Of a stretch of 31,352 bases of DNA, positions 1 through 7,684 are shown in pieces. The notes under the pieces are model-generated. The model was given only the letters and a program-made list of their open reading frames with translations, was not told the DNA's origin and searched no databases. A program made the translations under genes and the position numbers. The stretch's first letter is position 1, and each line of letters opens with the position of its first letter. The DNA comes from an uncultured Lentisphaeria bacterium (lineage in GTDB: Bacteria > Verrucomicrobiota > Lentisphaeria > JABSQK01 > CAJWLW01): NCBI GenBank assembly GCA_913042885.1, contig CAJWLW010000023.1:1-31352 (forward strand), given 5' to 3'.

Positions 1-280
1 ACGCCTGGCAGGTGACGATCAGATCGAAGAGCACTTCCTGATCGTCGTTCTCCATTCTTTGATTCAGCCTCGGCGACACTGCCAGGGTCTTTCCGGAGGC
101 GAGAAAAACCACGCCGGCAGGGGCCTCGCGGAATCCGATGTCGACAAATATCTTGTTCCAGTCATTCAGGAGAAGAGCGGTTGTATGCGGCTCCATGGCT
201 ACCAGCGCGTCTATTTGCTCATCCTTCATGATCCGGTGGATCCGGGAGAAGTCTAAACCGTCTATTTCAATTCCATCCAT
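1..280 (-). CDS. M24/creatinase-like peptidase, N-terminal part only
   Basis: An open frame starts with ATG at 280 and continues without a stop through the left edge, giving 93 residues of a longer protein. The visible part starts MDGIEIDGLDFSRIHRIM and has the pattern of a creatinase/Xaa-Pro peptidase N-terminal domain: a helix with R-I-H-R-I-M-K-D-E, then a 'QIDALVAMEP' beta strand of the type usually written G-x-D-A-L-V, then a VVFLASG strand. The catalytic pita-bread domain would lie outside the window, so peptidase activity cannot be judged. The gene lies 63 bases after the stop of the sialidase-like gene on the same strand and may be its operon partner. No strong ribosome binding site is visible. 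The family call is from pattern only; another Rossmann-like N-terminal domain is possible. Confidence 0.6.
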   Translation of the reverse strand, partial: MDGIEIDGLDFSRIHRIMKDEQIDALVAMEPHTTALLLNDWNKIFVDIGFREAPAGVVFLASGKTLAVSPRLNQRMENDDQEVLFDLIVTCQA

Positions 281-312
281 CTTATCCAACCATCAATCTG
301 TCATGTTTCGGT

Positions 313-331
313 TAAAAAAATCGGTTTTCCG
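313..331 (-). terminator. weak intrinsic terminator candidate
   Basis: Reading leftwards after the sialidase-like stop at 344, a short CGG-AAAA-CCG stem-loop (322-331) is followed at once by A and seven T residues (314-321 region). The T-tract is good but the stem is only three pairs, so termination may be partial and leave read-through into the gene starting at 280. Confidence 0.25.
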
Positions 332-343
332 GCTCGGGGTAAC

Positions 344-2608
344 TCAGCGTTCAACTGGCACGGGCCCTTCCGGGGTGATCCGGATGAGCTGGCACCGTAC
401 AAAGGACGGTCGGAACTCGCCCATCGACTCCGGGTACAGGACCAGGACGACATCCGGCTCCACCTCGACCATCGACCCGTTGAAGGAAGCGGGGTAATCG
501 ATAATTGTACCCTCGTCCCAGTTTAGGCCACCATCGGTACTGATGTGCACACACACCGCCGGCCCGCGCTTGAGGCTCACGAGATAGCCCGAGCGGGTCG
601 CCACCATCTGAGGGCTGCCGGCACCGGAGAAGGGTGCATAGCAGGCCATCCGCCAGGTCTTGCCGCCGTCGTCACTGTGGGTTTGCCACATGAAAGGTGA
701 ATGGAAGGGCCGGGCCAGGGCGACGATTCGTCCTCCGGGAAGCTGGGCCACCGATGTTCCGGCAAAGCCGCCGCACGGGGCGTCGGGCCGGTCGCCGTCG
801 TTCAGCGCGGCGTTGTCCATCGGGACCGGCTCGGACCATGACAGGCCCTGATCGGTGGAGAGTGTGCAATAGGGCTGGGCAACCTCCGCGCCCCAGGTTC
901 CCGATCCCTGATTGGGGATGGTCTTCGCCAGGTCCAGGTACCCGTGGAGAATCACCATCAGCAAGGTGCCGTCATTGAGTGTGGTATGACCGTAGGTCCC
1001 ATTCCAGGTCCGGTCCTTCAGGATATGCTCATGCCAGTCGCCCAACAGTTTGCAGGCGACCGGTTTCGACCAGGTCTGGCCCTTGTCGGTGGAGTCGCTG
1101 TAGGACAATTCGAAATCAATCGGGTCGACGTGCAGCGCGCGAATCTGCCCCGGCCCGACGGCGACCCACCTGCCTGGAATCTCGTCCTTGACAGTCCCGT
1201 GTGGCGACCACGTCCGGCCGCCGTCGGGTGACAGGAACAGGCAGAGCGACCGGTTCTCCAACTCGGCAACTGGTGTGCCGTAGGGCGCATCGCTCCCTTT
1301 CTTGCAGATCGGTAATGCCAGGAGGATTTCGTCGTCGGACAGCTTGAGCATCTTGCCGCCCTGCGGATCCTGCAGATCGCCCTGGTCGGTGTCGGGCACG
1401 GGCAGGAACCACGGCTTGCCGCGGTGGTCTCCTGTCTGCCAGTCCGGCCCGGCCACCGGCGTACCGTCGATCTTCAGGTCGCGCACGATGTACTTGGCAA
1501 AACCCGTGAGCCCCGCGCAGCCCGGACCGTAGGTGTCGTCCGCGACGCTCGGTCCCTTGACGCCGTCGACCCACACCTGGATCCGGTTGCCGCGGCGCTC
1601 GACCTTGAGTCTGAGCCAGGCATTCCAGTGACACACGACGTTGGGCATCAACTGCATTTTCAAAATACGCAGGTACCCGCTGCCGTCGGCCTTGCAGATG
1701 CAGGCCCAGAACCCCCGGCCGCGCCACAGTTGCCCCCAACGCGGGATCTGCACGGCGTAGTAGTGCCCGTTGTCCTGGGCGCCGAGGATGACTCCGAAGT
1801 TGCCTTCGGGCCCCATCTGAAAATTGCATTCGATCGTTTCGTCGCTCAGGCACCGGTCGGCGGCGATGGCCATCGTGTGACCCCAGTCCAGGGAAGTGCC
1901 GCCGGTGGACACCGCATCCCGGCGCGGCGGGCGGATTTCGCCGAGGTCCGGCAGGAACTGCCAGCGATCGGAGAAGGTGATGGATGCGAGCAGTGAGTCT
2001 GTGGCCGTCATCACGCCGGCTTTCAGAATCCAGCTCGCCTGCCCGCTGATCAGCCAGACACCCAGCAAATGTTTACCTGCTGAAAGACGACGAGTGAAGG
2101 TATGATCGGTGCTGCTCGGCGGGTGTGCCCCGTTGCCGTTCTCCACCGTATCGCAGACCGATTCACCGTCGATCCACCACTGCATCCAGTAGTCTGAGCC
2201 GGCGCCCAGGGTGACCTCAACCTCCTCGCTCACCTCCAGCTCGGCGAAGGCATAGACCTGCTGGCCCACACGACCCGCCAGATCCTGAAAAAAAACGGTC
2301 TCGAAGCGGCCGAAATCCTTGCCCAGGTCCAGGGTGTCCCCATCGAAGTCGATGTCTTGCGCCTCGATCGTTTCGTGGCCGATTTCCAGAGTGTCGGGTA
2401 CCGTTTTCTGGCTCTGCACGACGGCGGTTGCGTTCGGTGCGCCCGCCACTCTTTCACCGGTGGTGTGCAGATGCGCTTCAAGTGGTCCGAACAGACGCCA
2501 GCGGGTGGGGAAAATCACCGCCGATGCCTCGACTTCCGGCAGGCGCGTCTCGCTGCCTGTTGTGTCGACGAAATCCCAGAGCTCGTTGCCGATTTTCGTT
2601 AGATCCAT
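344..2608 (-). CDS. three-domain sialidase-like (BNR) protein, copy B
   Basis: This 754-residue protein has three parts. Residues 1-200 form a Trp-rich beta-sandwich-like region with 'WMQWWIDGE'. Residues 240-385 look like a concanavalin/DUF1080-type lectin fold ('ILGAQDNGHYY', 'RLKVERRGNRIQVWVDG'). Residues 400-754 are a sialidase-type beta-propeller with five Asp-boxes near 460 (SPDGGRTW), 506, 584, 645 and 690 (STDGGLNW). The family usually binds or cleaves sialic acid or other acidic glycans. An arginine triad cannot be assigned by eye, so the substrate is unknown. There is no signal peptide or membrane segment. A longer frame begins at 2659, but the start at 2608 is chosen because MDLTKIGNE-WDFVD lines up with the N-terminus of the paralogue at 9675-11975, which begins MLTKIGNE-WDFVD. 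The two copies share architecture throughout and the end L-I-R-I-T-P-x-G-P. Confidence 0.82.
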   Translation of the reverse strand: MDLTKIGNELWDFVDTTGSETRLPEVEASAVIFPTRWRLFGPLEAHLHTTGERVAGAPNATAVVQSQKTVPDTLEIGHETIEAQDIDFDGDTLDLGKDFGRFETVFFQDLAGRVGQQVYAFAELEVSEEVEVTLGAGSDYWMQWWIDGESVCDTVENGNGAHPPSSTDHTFTRRLSAGKHLLGVWLISGQASWILKAGVMTATDSLLASITFSDRWQFLPDLGEIRPPRRDAVSTGGTSLDWGHTMAIAADRCLSDETIECNFQMGPEGNFGVILGAQDNGHYYAVQIPRWGQLWRGRGFWACICKADGSGYLRILKMQLMPNVVCHWNAWLRLKVERRGNRIQVWVDGVKGPSVADDTYGPGCAGLTGFAKYIVRDLKIDGTPVAGPDWQTGDHRGKPWFLPVPDTDQGDLQDPQGGKMLKLSDDEILLALPICKKGSDAPYGTPVAELENRSLCLFLSPDGGRTWSPHGTVKDEIPGRWVAVGPGQIRALHVDPIDFELSYSDSTDKGQTWSKPVACKLLGDWHEHILKDRTWNGTYGHTTLNDGTLLMVILHGYLDLAKTIPNQGSGTWGAEVAQPYCTLSTDQGLSWSEPVPMDNAALNDGDRPDAPCGGFAGTSVAQLPGGRIVALARPFHSPFMWQTHSDDGGKTWRMACYAPFSGAGSPQMVATRSGYLVSLKRGPAVCVHISTDGGLNWDEGTIIDYPASFNGSMVEVEPDVVLVLYPESMGEFRPSFVRCQLIRITPEGPVPVER

Positions 2609-2983
2609 CTTTAAGCTACCGATTTGTGTATCCGTTTGTTCGACATGTTCCCTCAGCATTCAATGATTGCTGGTGAAACATAACGTGGCCCCTTTTGCAT
2701 GGGGGGCTTGAGTTTGTCTGCAGTATTCCCTCTGACAGGTGGACAGACCGGTGGGACCTCTTTTTGTTCACACGACAACTCACACCTTTCTTGTCCACCC
2801 ACCGGGATATCCGTACAGACAGCCTATCAGCCGTCTTGTTCTTCAGGGCGCCCTTGCCTTCGCAGGGCAGGGTGGTGCGGTTGTGGTCGTCCATGGGTCT
2901 GTGCATCATGCCGGAAGGGCTTTGCAAAAAGTCGTTTGATTTCGAACAGCGATGAATCATGCCATCACACGCGCCGTGAAGTT
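2609..2983. other. gene-poor stretch with an 8-bp inverted repeat
   Basis: No convincing gene is seen in these 375 bases. A minus-strand open frame (2616-2987) runs through it but its translation has no recognisable fold and unusual composition, so I do not call it. The stretch carries a perfect 8-base inverted repeat, CCGGTGGG at 2748-2755 and CCCACCGG at 2798-2805, with a 42-base loop. A possible promoter for the gene starting at 2608 must lie here or upstream, but no good -35/-10 pair stands out. Confidence 0.5.
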
Positions 2984-3332
2984 TCATTCACTAAGATGCT
3001 TGTCGAGGAAGTGCCATCACCTCGTCGGGCCACACCCCGTGTTGCCGGCAATAAAGGTAGAACGGGCGCCTCGTAATTTTACTTGCCGACAATGGCACAT
3101 CACTTATCAGGCTGTAGGCATTCTCACGAGACACAATTGGTTCCTGGCGGTAGAAGGTGTTTGGCGTACTATACCAATCGCCGATGATATCTCCATAGCC
3201 ATACAGGGAAACCACGCCGTTGACTCTCGGTACCAGCTCGCCACCGCCCATCAGTGCAAGGTATCCGCCTGCCGAATGACCGATCAGTGCGACCCGGCTG
3301 GGGTCCGCACCAAAAAAGCGCGGCCCGTTGTC
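2984..3332 (-). pseudogene. decayed alpha/beta hydrolase fragment
   Basis: The minus-strand frame reads FFGADPSRVALIGHSAGGYL and continues through 'GVVSLYGYGDIIGDWY' and 'PFYLYCRQHGVWPDEV'. G-H-S-A-G-G is the nucleophile elbow of an alpha/beta hydrolase (dienelactone hydrolase/BD-FAE/prolyl-oligopeptidase type), and the PFYLYCRQ-G-WP segment follows it in such proteins. The 5' part, with the first strands and oxyanion hole, is missing: homology begins at about 3332, inside the last codons of the upstream gene whose stop is at 3337. After WPDEV the frame runs into TAG at 2991. In another frame the next codons read HFLDKHLSE then TGA at 2984-2986, which looks like the original C-terminus brought close by an internal deletion with frameshift. 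The catalytic Asp region is absent. The remnant is almost certainly inactive; the deletion interpretation is inference. Confidence 0.68.
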
Positions 3333-3336
3333 CCGT

Positions 3337-5370
3337 TCATCCCTGCGGCAGCGTCATTACTTCGCCGCGGCGAAGGCGCATGGGCGTGCCATCGACAGTC
3401 ATATTCTTGTCTTCATCGCCAATATTCATCAACAGGCGCGTACGGATACCGTCCCGTTCCCACGCCGTACAGCGAAGGTCCCGGGCTATACCATCCGGAG
3501 CAATCGATATCAGACGCGGCAGCGTCGGCACGACATCAAACACGGATGCCGATTCCCACGCCCTCGGACCGGCGGGCTCCACCGCGGAATCTGTCTGCAC
3601 CCATTCCGGGCCACTGCCGGTCCCGACAACCTGGATGTCGGCGGCCGCAGCCTCGCGTAACACACGGATCGTGTCCGCCGCCAGCACCGTGCAGTCAGGG
3701 ACGAGAACATGACTGTACGCGGCGCGTCCGAGCGTCATCACGCCGGTACTGATGGCGGCATCGACGAGATCCGTTTCATCCAGAAAATGGACGCCTACCT
3801 GATGATCAAGACACTGGCTCAACAACTCGACCAGAGCGTCCCGCAACGGTTGCTCGTGAGACTCCGAGCGCTGCGCCGCGAAACTGCGAATCGGCCACAG
3901 GATCGCCACTGGCGCCACCTGGGTCGCCTCACGAATAACCGTCTGCAGTTCGGCGAATTCCTTACCCAATTCCACCATCGCCGGCCAGAAATCGCCGGCC
4001 GGCCCCCAATCCGGCGGGGCGTCGTAGAGGCGGTTGCCCTCGACGCTGCTGAAGGCGGCATGCACCACGTGGGTGGTGACACCCATGACCAGTTGCCAAC
4101 GGAGGATAAAGCCCGCGATCTCCGGGTTGCTCTCCAGCCCGCTGCAGGCAAGCGTCTCGCTCATCACGCCGGGGCGGTTCTTCTGTTGTGCCGCCGAGGT
4201 GGCGCTGACCACCCCGATGTTCAGGATCGCGTGACGGTGATCACCGACCGCCGGAATGATCAGGTCGATCCCGGGGATCGTAAAGTACGGGAAACAGGAA
4301 AACAGGTTCGTGACACTGACGGCCTGATCCACGGGGTCGTCTTCCGGGCTGATGTGTCCGGTGAGAGCGATACCATGTTCGCGACACCATGCCGATACGG
4401 GCTCGAGCCAGGACTCGCGGAAGCGGCGACCGCACCAATCGCGGTAGTCCAGCCGAGTCTTCATGCTGTCAGGGTCGTTGCGTTTGCTGAAGAGTTGCCA
4501 AAGTCGCGGCAGCAGATCGTACCCGTATGTGTCGGCGAAATCTTCGGCAAGACCATAGGTCCAGGGCGTTCCACCGAAATACTTCGGCTCGTCGGTGAAG
4601 ATTGCGGGGATCGTGTTTCCGAACCATTCCCCGACCGATTCCGCATACCGGTCGTGGGTGCGGCGGATGAACTCGTGCGTGACCTCAGGGTTCAAGGTGT
4701 CCGGCAACGTGTCCCAGACCGAACCACGACCCGAGGGGCGGGCGACAAAGGCCTGCAACACATAGCCGTCGGGTAGCTCGGGCACACGCAGGGCGAATTC
4801 CGGTTTGAATGTCTCGCTGCGGATACAGTCGTAGACCGGCAGCCCCGGATAATAGTGGGAGCTGTTGGCGTCCTCGAATACCTTCCATTCACGACGCACG
4901 ACACCGACCTTCGCGGTCAGGTCGATCACGCTACCGTCCCTTTCGCGGACGCCGCCGCACCACAACAGCGTGCCGATTGGGAAACAGAACAGCTCACCGG
5001 GGGCAATGCCGAGCTCGTCGACGTGCTGCTCGATGGCGCGTGCTTCGCGGCTCGGGTCTTCCGCGGCCAGCACGCCGCCGCAACTGCCGCTCGGATACGG
5101 GTCCTCATCGTAAAGCCAGGCCGAAAGCCCCTTGTCGGCGCAGCGTTCGATGATATGTCGAACCGTGTCGAACCAGTCGGAGCCGCCGTACGGGAGCAGT
5201 TGCCCGCCGCGGGCATGAATCACCACGGCCGCCACGTCGGCCTCGGCGAAGGCGTCGATAAACCAGTCGAGCCGGCTTAGTTCGCAAGCGTCATTGAGGA
5301 ACCAGAAGTAGACAAAACCAGGTTTGTGGAAGAGCGTTGACATGGTGGGCGTTCCGGTTTTAGAGGGCAT
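3337..5370 (-). CDS. TIM-barrel glycoside-hydrolase-like protein
   Basis: This 677-residue protein resembles the large glycosyl-hydrolase-like family of PVC and Bacteroidota genomes related to GH42/GH106-type enzymes. Near the N-terminus 'VYFWFLNDAC' and 'VVIHARGG' look like barrel strands. W-L-Y-D-E-D-P-Y-P-S-G at 85-95 is the family's signature loop, usually WLYDED-x-PSG. 'AIFTDEP' at 256-262 has an acidic residue (E261) in a typical catalytic position, followed by 'LTGHISPEDD' near 336-345. The last 150 residues look like a GATase-like trimerisation domain ('SHVLVPDCTVL') and a small beta domain. No signal peptide is seen. The start at 5370 lies 18 bases after the PhyH gene stop; M10 (5343) is an alternative. 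The substrate is unknown; alpha-rhamnosidase or beta-galactosidase activity is only a family-level guess. Confidence 0.75.
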   Translation of the reverse strand: MPSKTGTPTMSTLFHKPGFVYFWFLNDACELSRLDWFIDAFAEADVAAVVIHARGGQLLPYGGSDWFDTVRHIIERCADKGLSAWLYDEDPYPSGSCGGVLAAEDPSREARAIEQHVDELGIAPGELFCFPIGTLLWCGGVRERDGSVIDLTAKVGVVRREWKVFEDANSSHYYPGLPVYDCIRSETFKPEFALRVPELPDGYVLQAFVARPSGRGSVWDTLPDTLNPEVTHEFIRRTHDRYAESVGEWFGNTIPAIFTDEPKYFGGTPWTYGLAEDFADTYGYDLLPRLWQLFSKRNDPDSMKTRLDYRDWCGRRFRESWLEPVSAWCREHGIALTGHISPEDDPVDQAVSVTNLFSCFPYFTIPGIDLIIPAVGDHRHAILNIGVVSATSAAQQKNRPGVMSETLACSGLESNPEIAGFILRWQLVMGVTTHVVHAAFSSVEGNRLYDAPPDWGPAGDFWPAMVELGKEFAELQTVIREATQVAPVAILWPIRSFAAQRSESHEQPLRDALVELLSQCLDHQVGVHFLDETDLVDAAISTGVMTLGRAAYSHVLVPDCTVLAADTIRVLREAAAADIQVVGTGSGPEWVQTDSAVEPAGPRAWESASVFDVVPTLPRLISIAPDGIARDLRCTAWERDGIRTRLLMNIGDEDKNMTVDGTPMRLRRGEVMTLPQG

Positions 5371-5388
5371 TGCGATGCTTTACTTATC

Positions 5389-6312
5389 CTACCAGCGATT
5401 GAACTGAGCGTCCGGTGCGGCTGCCAGGGCAGCCCGTGCATCGTGCCATGATTGCACCCACGCCGCATGATCGTGCAGCTCGGACTCGGGCGCCTGACGA
5501 CTGCGGGCCACGAACCCCGGAAACTGCGGGCGTCCCGTCGGCTGACCGGTCGGACTATAGCGCAGGTCGATACTCCAGCGCAGACGGTCGCTGCGGTTGG
5601 GCAGTGACGAATGAATAGTCGTGCTGTGAAAAAACAGAACATCGCCCGGCATCATCGGCACCGCGACCTGCTGACCCGGCACCGCTGCTGCCGGCAGCCC
5701 GGTGTTCACGCGACTCGATTCGTGGCGCAGCAGCCCCCGTTTGTGACTGCCGGGAATGAACAGCAGACAGCCGTTGTCCTCGTCTACCGGCACCAGCGGC
5801 ATCCACACGGAAATGATCAGCGAGTCGTCCGCTTCCGGCAAAAGAACGCCCAGGTCCTGATGCCAGTTCGTGGCTGCGGTAAGCGCTGAGCTCGTGCCGT
5901 CTGTCAGTCTGTCCTCCGGCAGTTTGAACCGTGAATGCTGTACCGGGTCGCTGAGAATCTCCGGACCGATCACAGTCTCGACCGCATCCAGCAGTCGCGT
6001 ATTCCGCAGGAGCCCAAAGACCGCGGGTCCGAGATGAACAGATGTGGCCTCGGTCACGTCTTGCTGCGGCAGGCTGATGTCGAGCGCCTGGGCACACTGC
6101 CCGTCGGTCTGCGTCATCAACGACGCGATCTGGGTCTGGAATGTGGCCCCCTGATCGGCGTGCTTTTCGTCGACAAGCGTCGCAACGAGCGCCTCGTATT
6201 CCGCGATCAGGTCGCCGAGATCCGCAGCGGGTTCCAGCAGGCCGCGGGCCACGACGTAGCCGTCGACGTCTAGTTTTTCAGGATCGAGGATGCGCAACTT
6301 GCGATCAGTCAT
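5389..6312 (-). CDS. phytanoyl-CoA dioxygenase-like (PhyH) oxygenase 1
   Basis: This 307-residue protein is a non-haem Fe(II)/2-oxoglutarate oxygenase of the PhyH family. The iron triad is visible as W-H-Q-D (H151 and D153) and a distal His in 'STTIHSSLPNRSDRLRW' (H234), followed by Arg residues that would hold 2-oxoglutarate. The stretch 'VWMPLVPVDEDNGCLLFIPGSHK' between them is the usual double-stranded beta-helix core. The open frame extends upstream to 6765 but the extra N-terminus is translated from a simple repeat and from the antisense of nothing recognisable. ATG at 6312 is preferred because it is preceded by AGGA about ten bases upstream and gives a normal PhyH length. It lies in the minus-strand run between a BNR protein and a glycosidase-like protein, so a sugar- or lipid-linked substrate is possible. 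Confidence 0.87.
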   Translation of the reverse strand: MTDRKLRILDPEKLDVDGYVVARGLLEPAADLGDLIAEYEALVATLVDEKHADQGATFQTQIASLMTQTDGQCAQALDISLPQQDVTEATSVHLGPAVFGLLRNTRLLDAVETVIGPEILSDPVQHSRFKLPEDRLTDGTSSALTAATNWHQDLGVLLPEADDSLIISVWMPLVPVDEDNGCLLFIPGSHKRGLLRHESSRVNTGLPAAAVPGQQVAVPMMPGDVLFFHSTTIHSSLPNRSDRLRWSIDLRYSPTGQPTGRPQFPGFVARSRQAPESELHDHAAWVQSWHDARAALAAAPDAQFNRW

Positions 6313-6401
6313 AAGCTGTGTCCTGGGGAATTGGTTTGTTGGGTGGTTGTTGATCGCTGGTCGCGACTCACGACGCGCGTTGTTGTCTTCTGCCGGTGTC
6401 T

Positions 6402-6450
6402 CCGAAACCCGAAACCGAAACCTGAAACCCGAAACCCGAAACCCGAAACG
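6402..6450. repeat. tandem CGAAACC-type microrepeat
   Basis: Seven consecutive 6-7 base units fill the gap between the BNR gene stop and the PhyH start: CGAAACC, CGAAAC, CGAAACC, TGAAACC, CGAAACC, CGAAACC, CGAAACG. On the transcribed (minus) strand it reads as GGTTTCG units. Unit length varies between six and seven, so it is not a coding repeat. It may be a slippage-prone or protein-binding tract; no function is known to me. Confidence 0.85.
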
Positions 6451-6460
6451 TTGTCCACCT

Positions 6461-7669
6461 TCAATCTTCGAGACGCACCCGCAGCATGCGTACGCCGGAC
6501 ACCGGCCTGGCGTTCCAGTTTTCGACGTAGTTCTGGACGTCGTATACGACGATGACCGTGCGCGGGCCGTCCGTTTCCAGAGCGAGATAATCGCTCGAAT
6601 CGCAATGCCGGTCTTCCGGTCCGCCGGGGCGTCGGAGCTGCTGTGCCTCCGGTACGCCCAAAAGTGTCTGGGTCTCCTTTTCGAAGGCGGTGAGATCAAG
6701 CATCCCCTGCCATTGCGTCCCGGTGCCCGTCGGATCGAAAATGAGATGTTTGCCGGGCCGGCCATAGGACATTACCAGGGTGCCGTCCTCGAGCACTTTT
6801 GCGCGCGGCCAGACGCTGGCGGGTAAATGTTCGGAATCGATCAGCCGCATCGGCTCCGGCGTCGTCCACGTGCGGCCATCGTCGCTGGACCACATCTGAT
6901 GCAGCACCGCCTTGACGGGATCCCTGGTGATACCCTCGACCCGCATAGCGGCGTAGAGGCGTCCGTCGCGCAAGCGCACGAGGGTCGCTTCGTTGGGACT
7001 GGCCGCCATGGCGTCGCCGTTCGCGGCAATCCCGGTCTCTGTCCACGTCCTGCCGTTGTCTGCCGATGTAATCATGAAGATGGAATCGTGGCCGCCGATG
7101 CTGTCCTTATGGTGCCCGTAGCCGAGCGCCAGAATACGGCCGTCGTCAAGCGTAATGCCGGTGCCGACGGCGAGGCCGGCAAGGAGAATTTCGTCGCTGG
7201 TCATGTCGTCGCGGCCATGCAGCGTGTTCCAGATCGGCCACCAGGGATGCGTCGGATACCCGGAGGACAGCGCCGCGAGCGGCGTGCGCTTTATCGACGG
7301 CAGGTGCATGCGCACGAAGTCAATTTGCGGCTCGTCACCGAGGCGTCCCGGCTGGCTCCAGGCACCCCAGAAGACCGCGTCCTCGGGGGCGTTTGGATCG
7401 CTGATACCGACAGCGTCGAGCTCGAACAGTTCGTCGGCGGCGAGGCTGTGCGAGAAGGCGTGCCGCGGGACATTCGATTCCGGCTCGCTCCAGGTCCGGC
7501 CGTTGTCCGTCGAGCGGATGTGCAGGCTCGGCGCAAACGCGGCATCGTTCCCCCATGCCAGCCACAGCAGCAGGCTGTTGTCCGTGTGCCGCAGGAGCTG
7601 CGGAAACCAGCGCTCGCCAAAGCGTACGCTGTGGATGGTGACGGGCCGGTGTTCCGGAACAAGCTTCAT
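6461..7669 (-). CDS. sialidase-like BNR-repeat protein (short form)
   Basis: This 402-residue protein is a single beta-propeller of the exo-alpha-sialidase superfamily without the two extra N-terminal domains of its neighbours. Three good Asp-boxes are visible: STDNGRTW (53-60), SADNGRTW (202-209) and SSDDGRTW (261-268). 'GHHKDSIGGHDSIFMITS' and 'SPNEATLVRLRDGRLYAAMR' match propeller blades; the R-L-R-D-G-R segment is typical of sialidase blade edges. No signal peptide is present. ATG at 7669 follows the pseudopilin stop (7685) by 15 bases, suggesting co-transcription. The enzyme could act on sialic acid or another acidic sugar, or be a non-catalytic binder. Sequence divergence from the two large paralogues is high, so it is not a recent duplicate. 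Confidence 0.8.
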   Translation of the reverse strand: MKLVPEHRPVTIHSVRFGERWFPQLLRHTDNSLLLWLAWGNDAAFAPSLHIRSTDNGRTWSEPESNVPRHAFSHSLAADELFELDAVGISDPNAPEDAVFWGAWSQPGRLGDEPQIDFVRMHLPSIKRTPLAALSSGYPTHPWWPIWNTLHGRDDMTSDEILLAGLAVGTGITLDDGRILALGYGHHKDSIGGHDSIFMITSADNGRTWTETGIAANGDAMAASPNEATLVRLRDGRLYAAMRVEGITRDPVKAVLHQMWSSDDGRTWTTPEPMRLIDSEHLPASVWPRAKVLEDGTLVMSYGRPGKHLIFDPTGTGTQWQGMLDLTAFEKETQTLLGVPEAQQLRRPGGPEDRHCDSSDYLALETDGPRTVIVVYDVQNYVENWNARPVSGVRMLRVRLED

Positions 7670-7684
7670 GGTCAGAATACCAGG

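Noticed and set aside
2616..2987. A 123-codon minus-strand frame upstream of the sialidase-like gene.
   Set aside because: Its translation has no recognisable motif or fold and it overlaps the start of a real gene and the tail of a decayed hydrolase, so chance is more likely.
6313..6765. N-terminal extension of the PhyH 1 frame.
   Set aside because: The extra residues are translated from a different frame of the BNR gene and the CGAAACC repeat, and a good ribosome site precedes ATG 6312.
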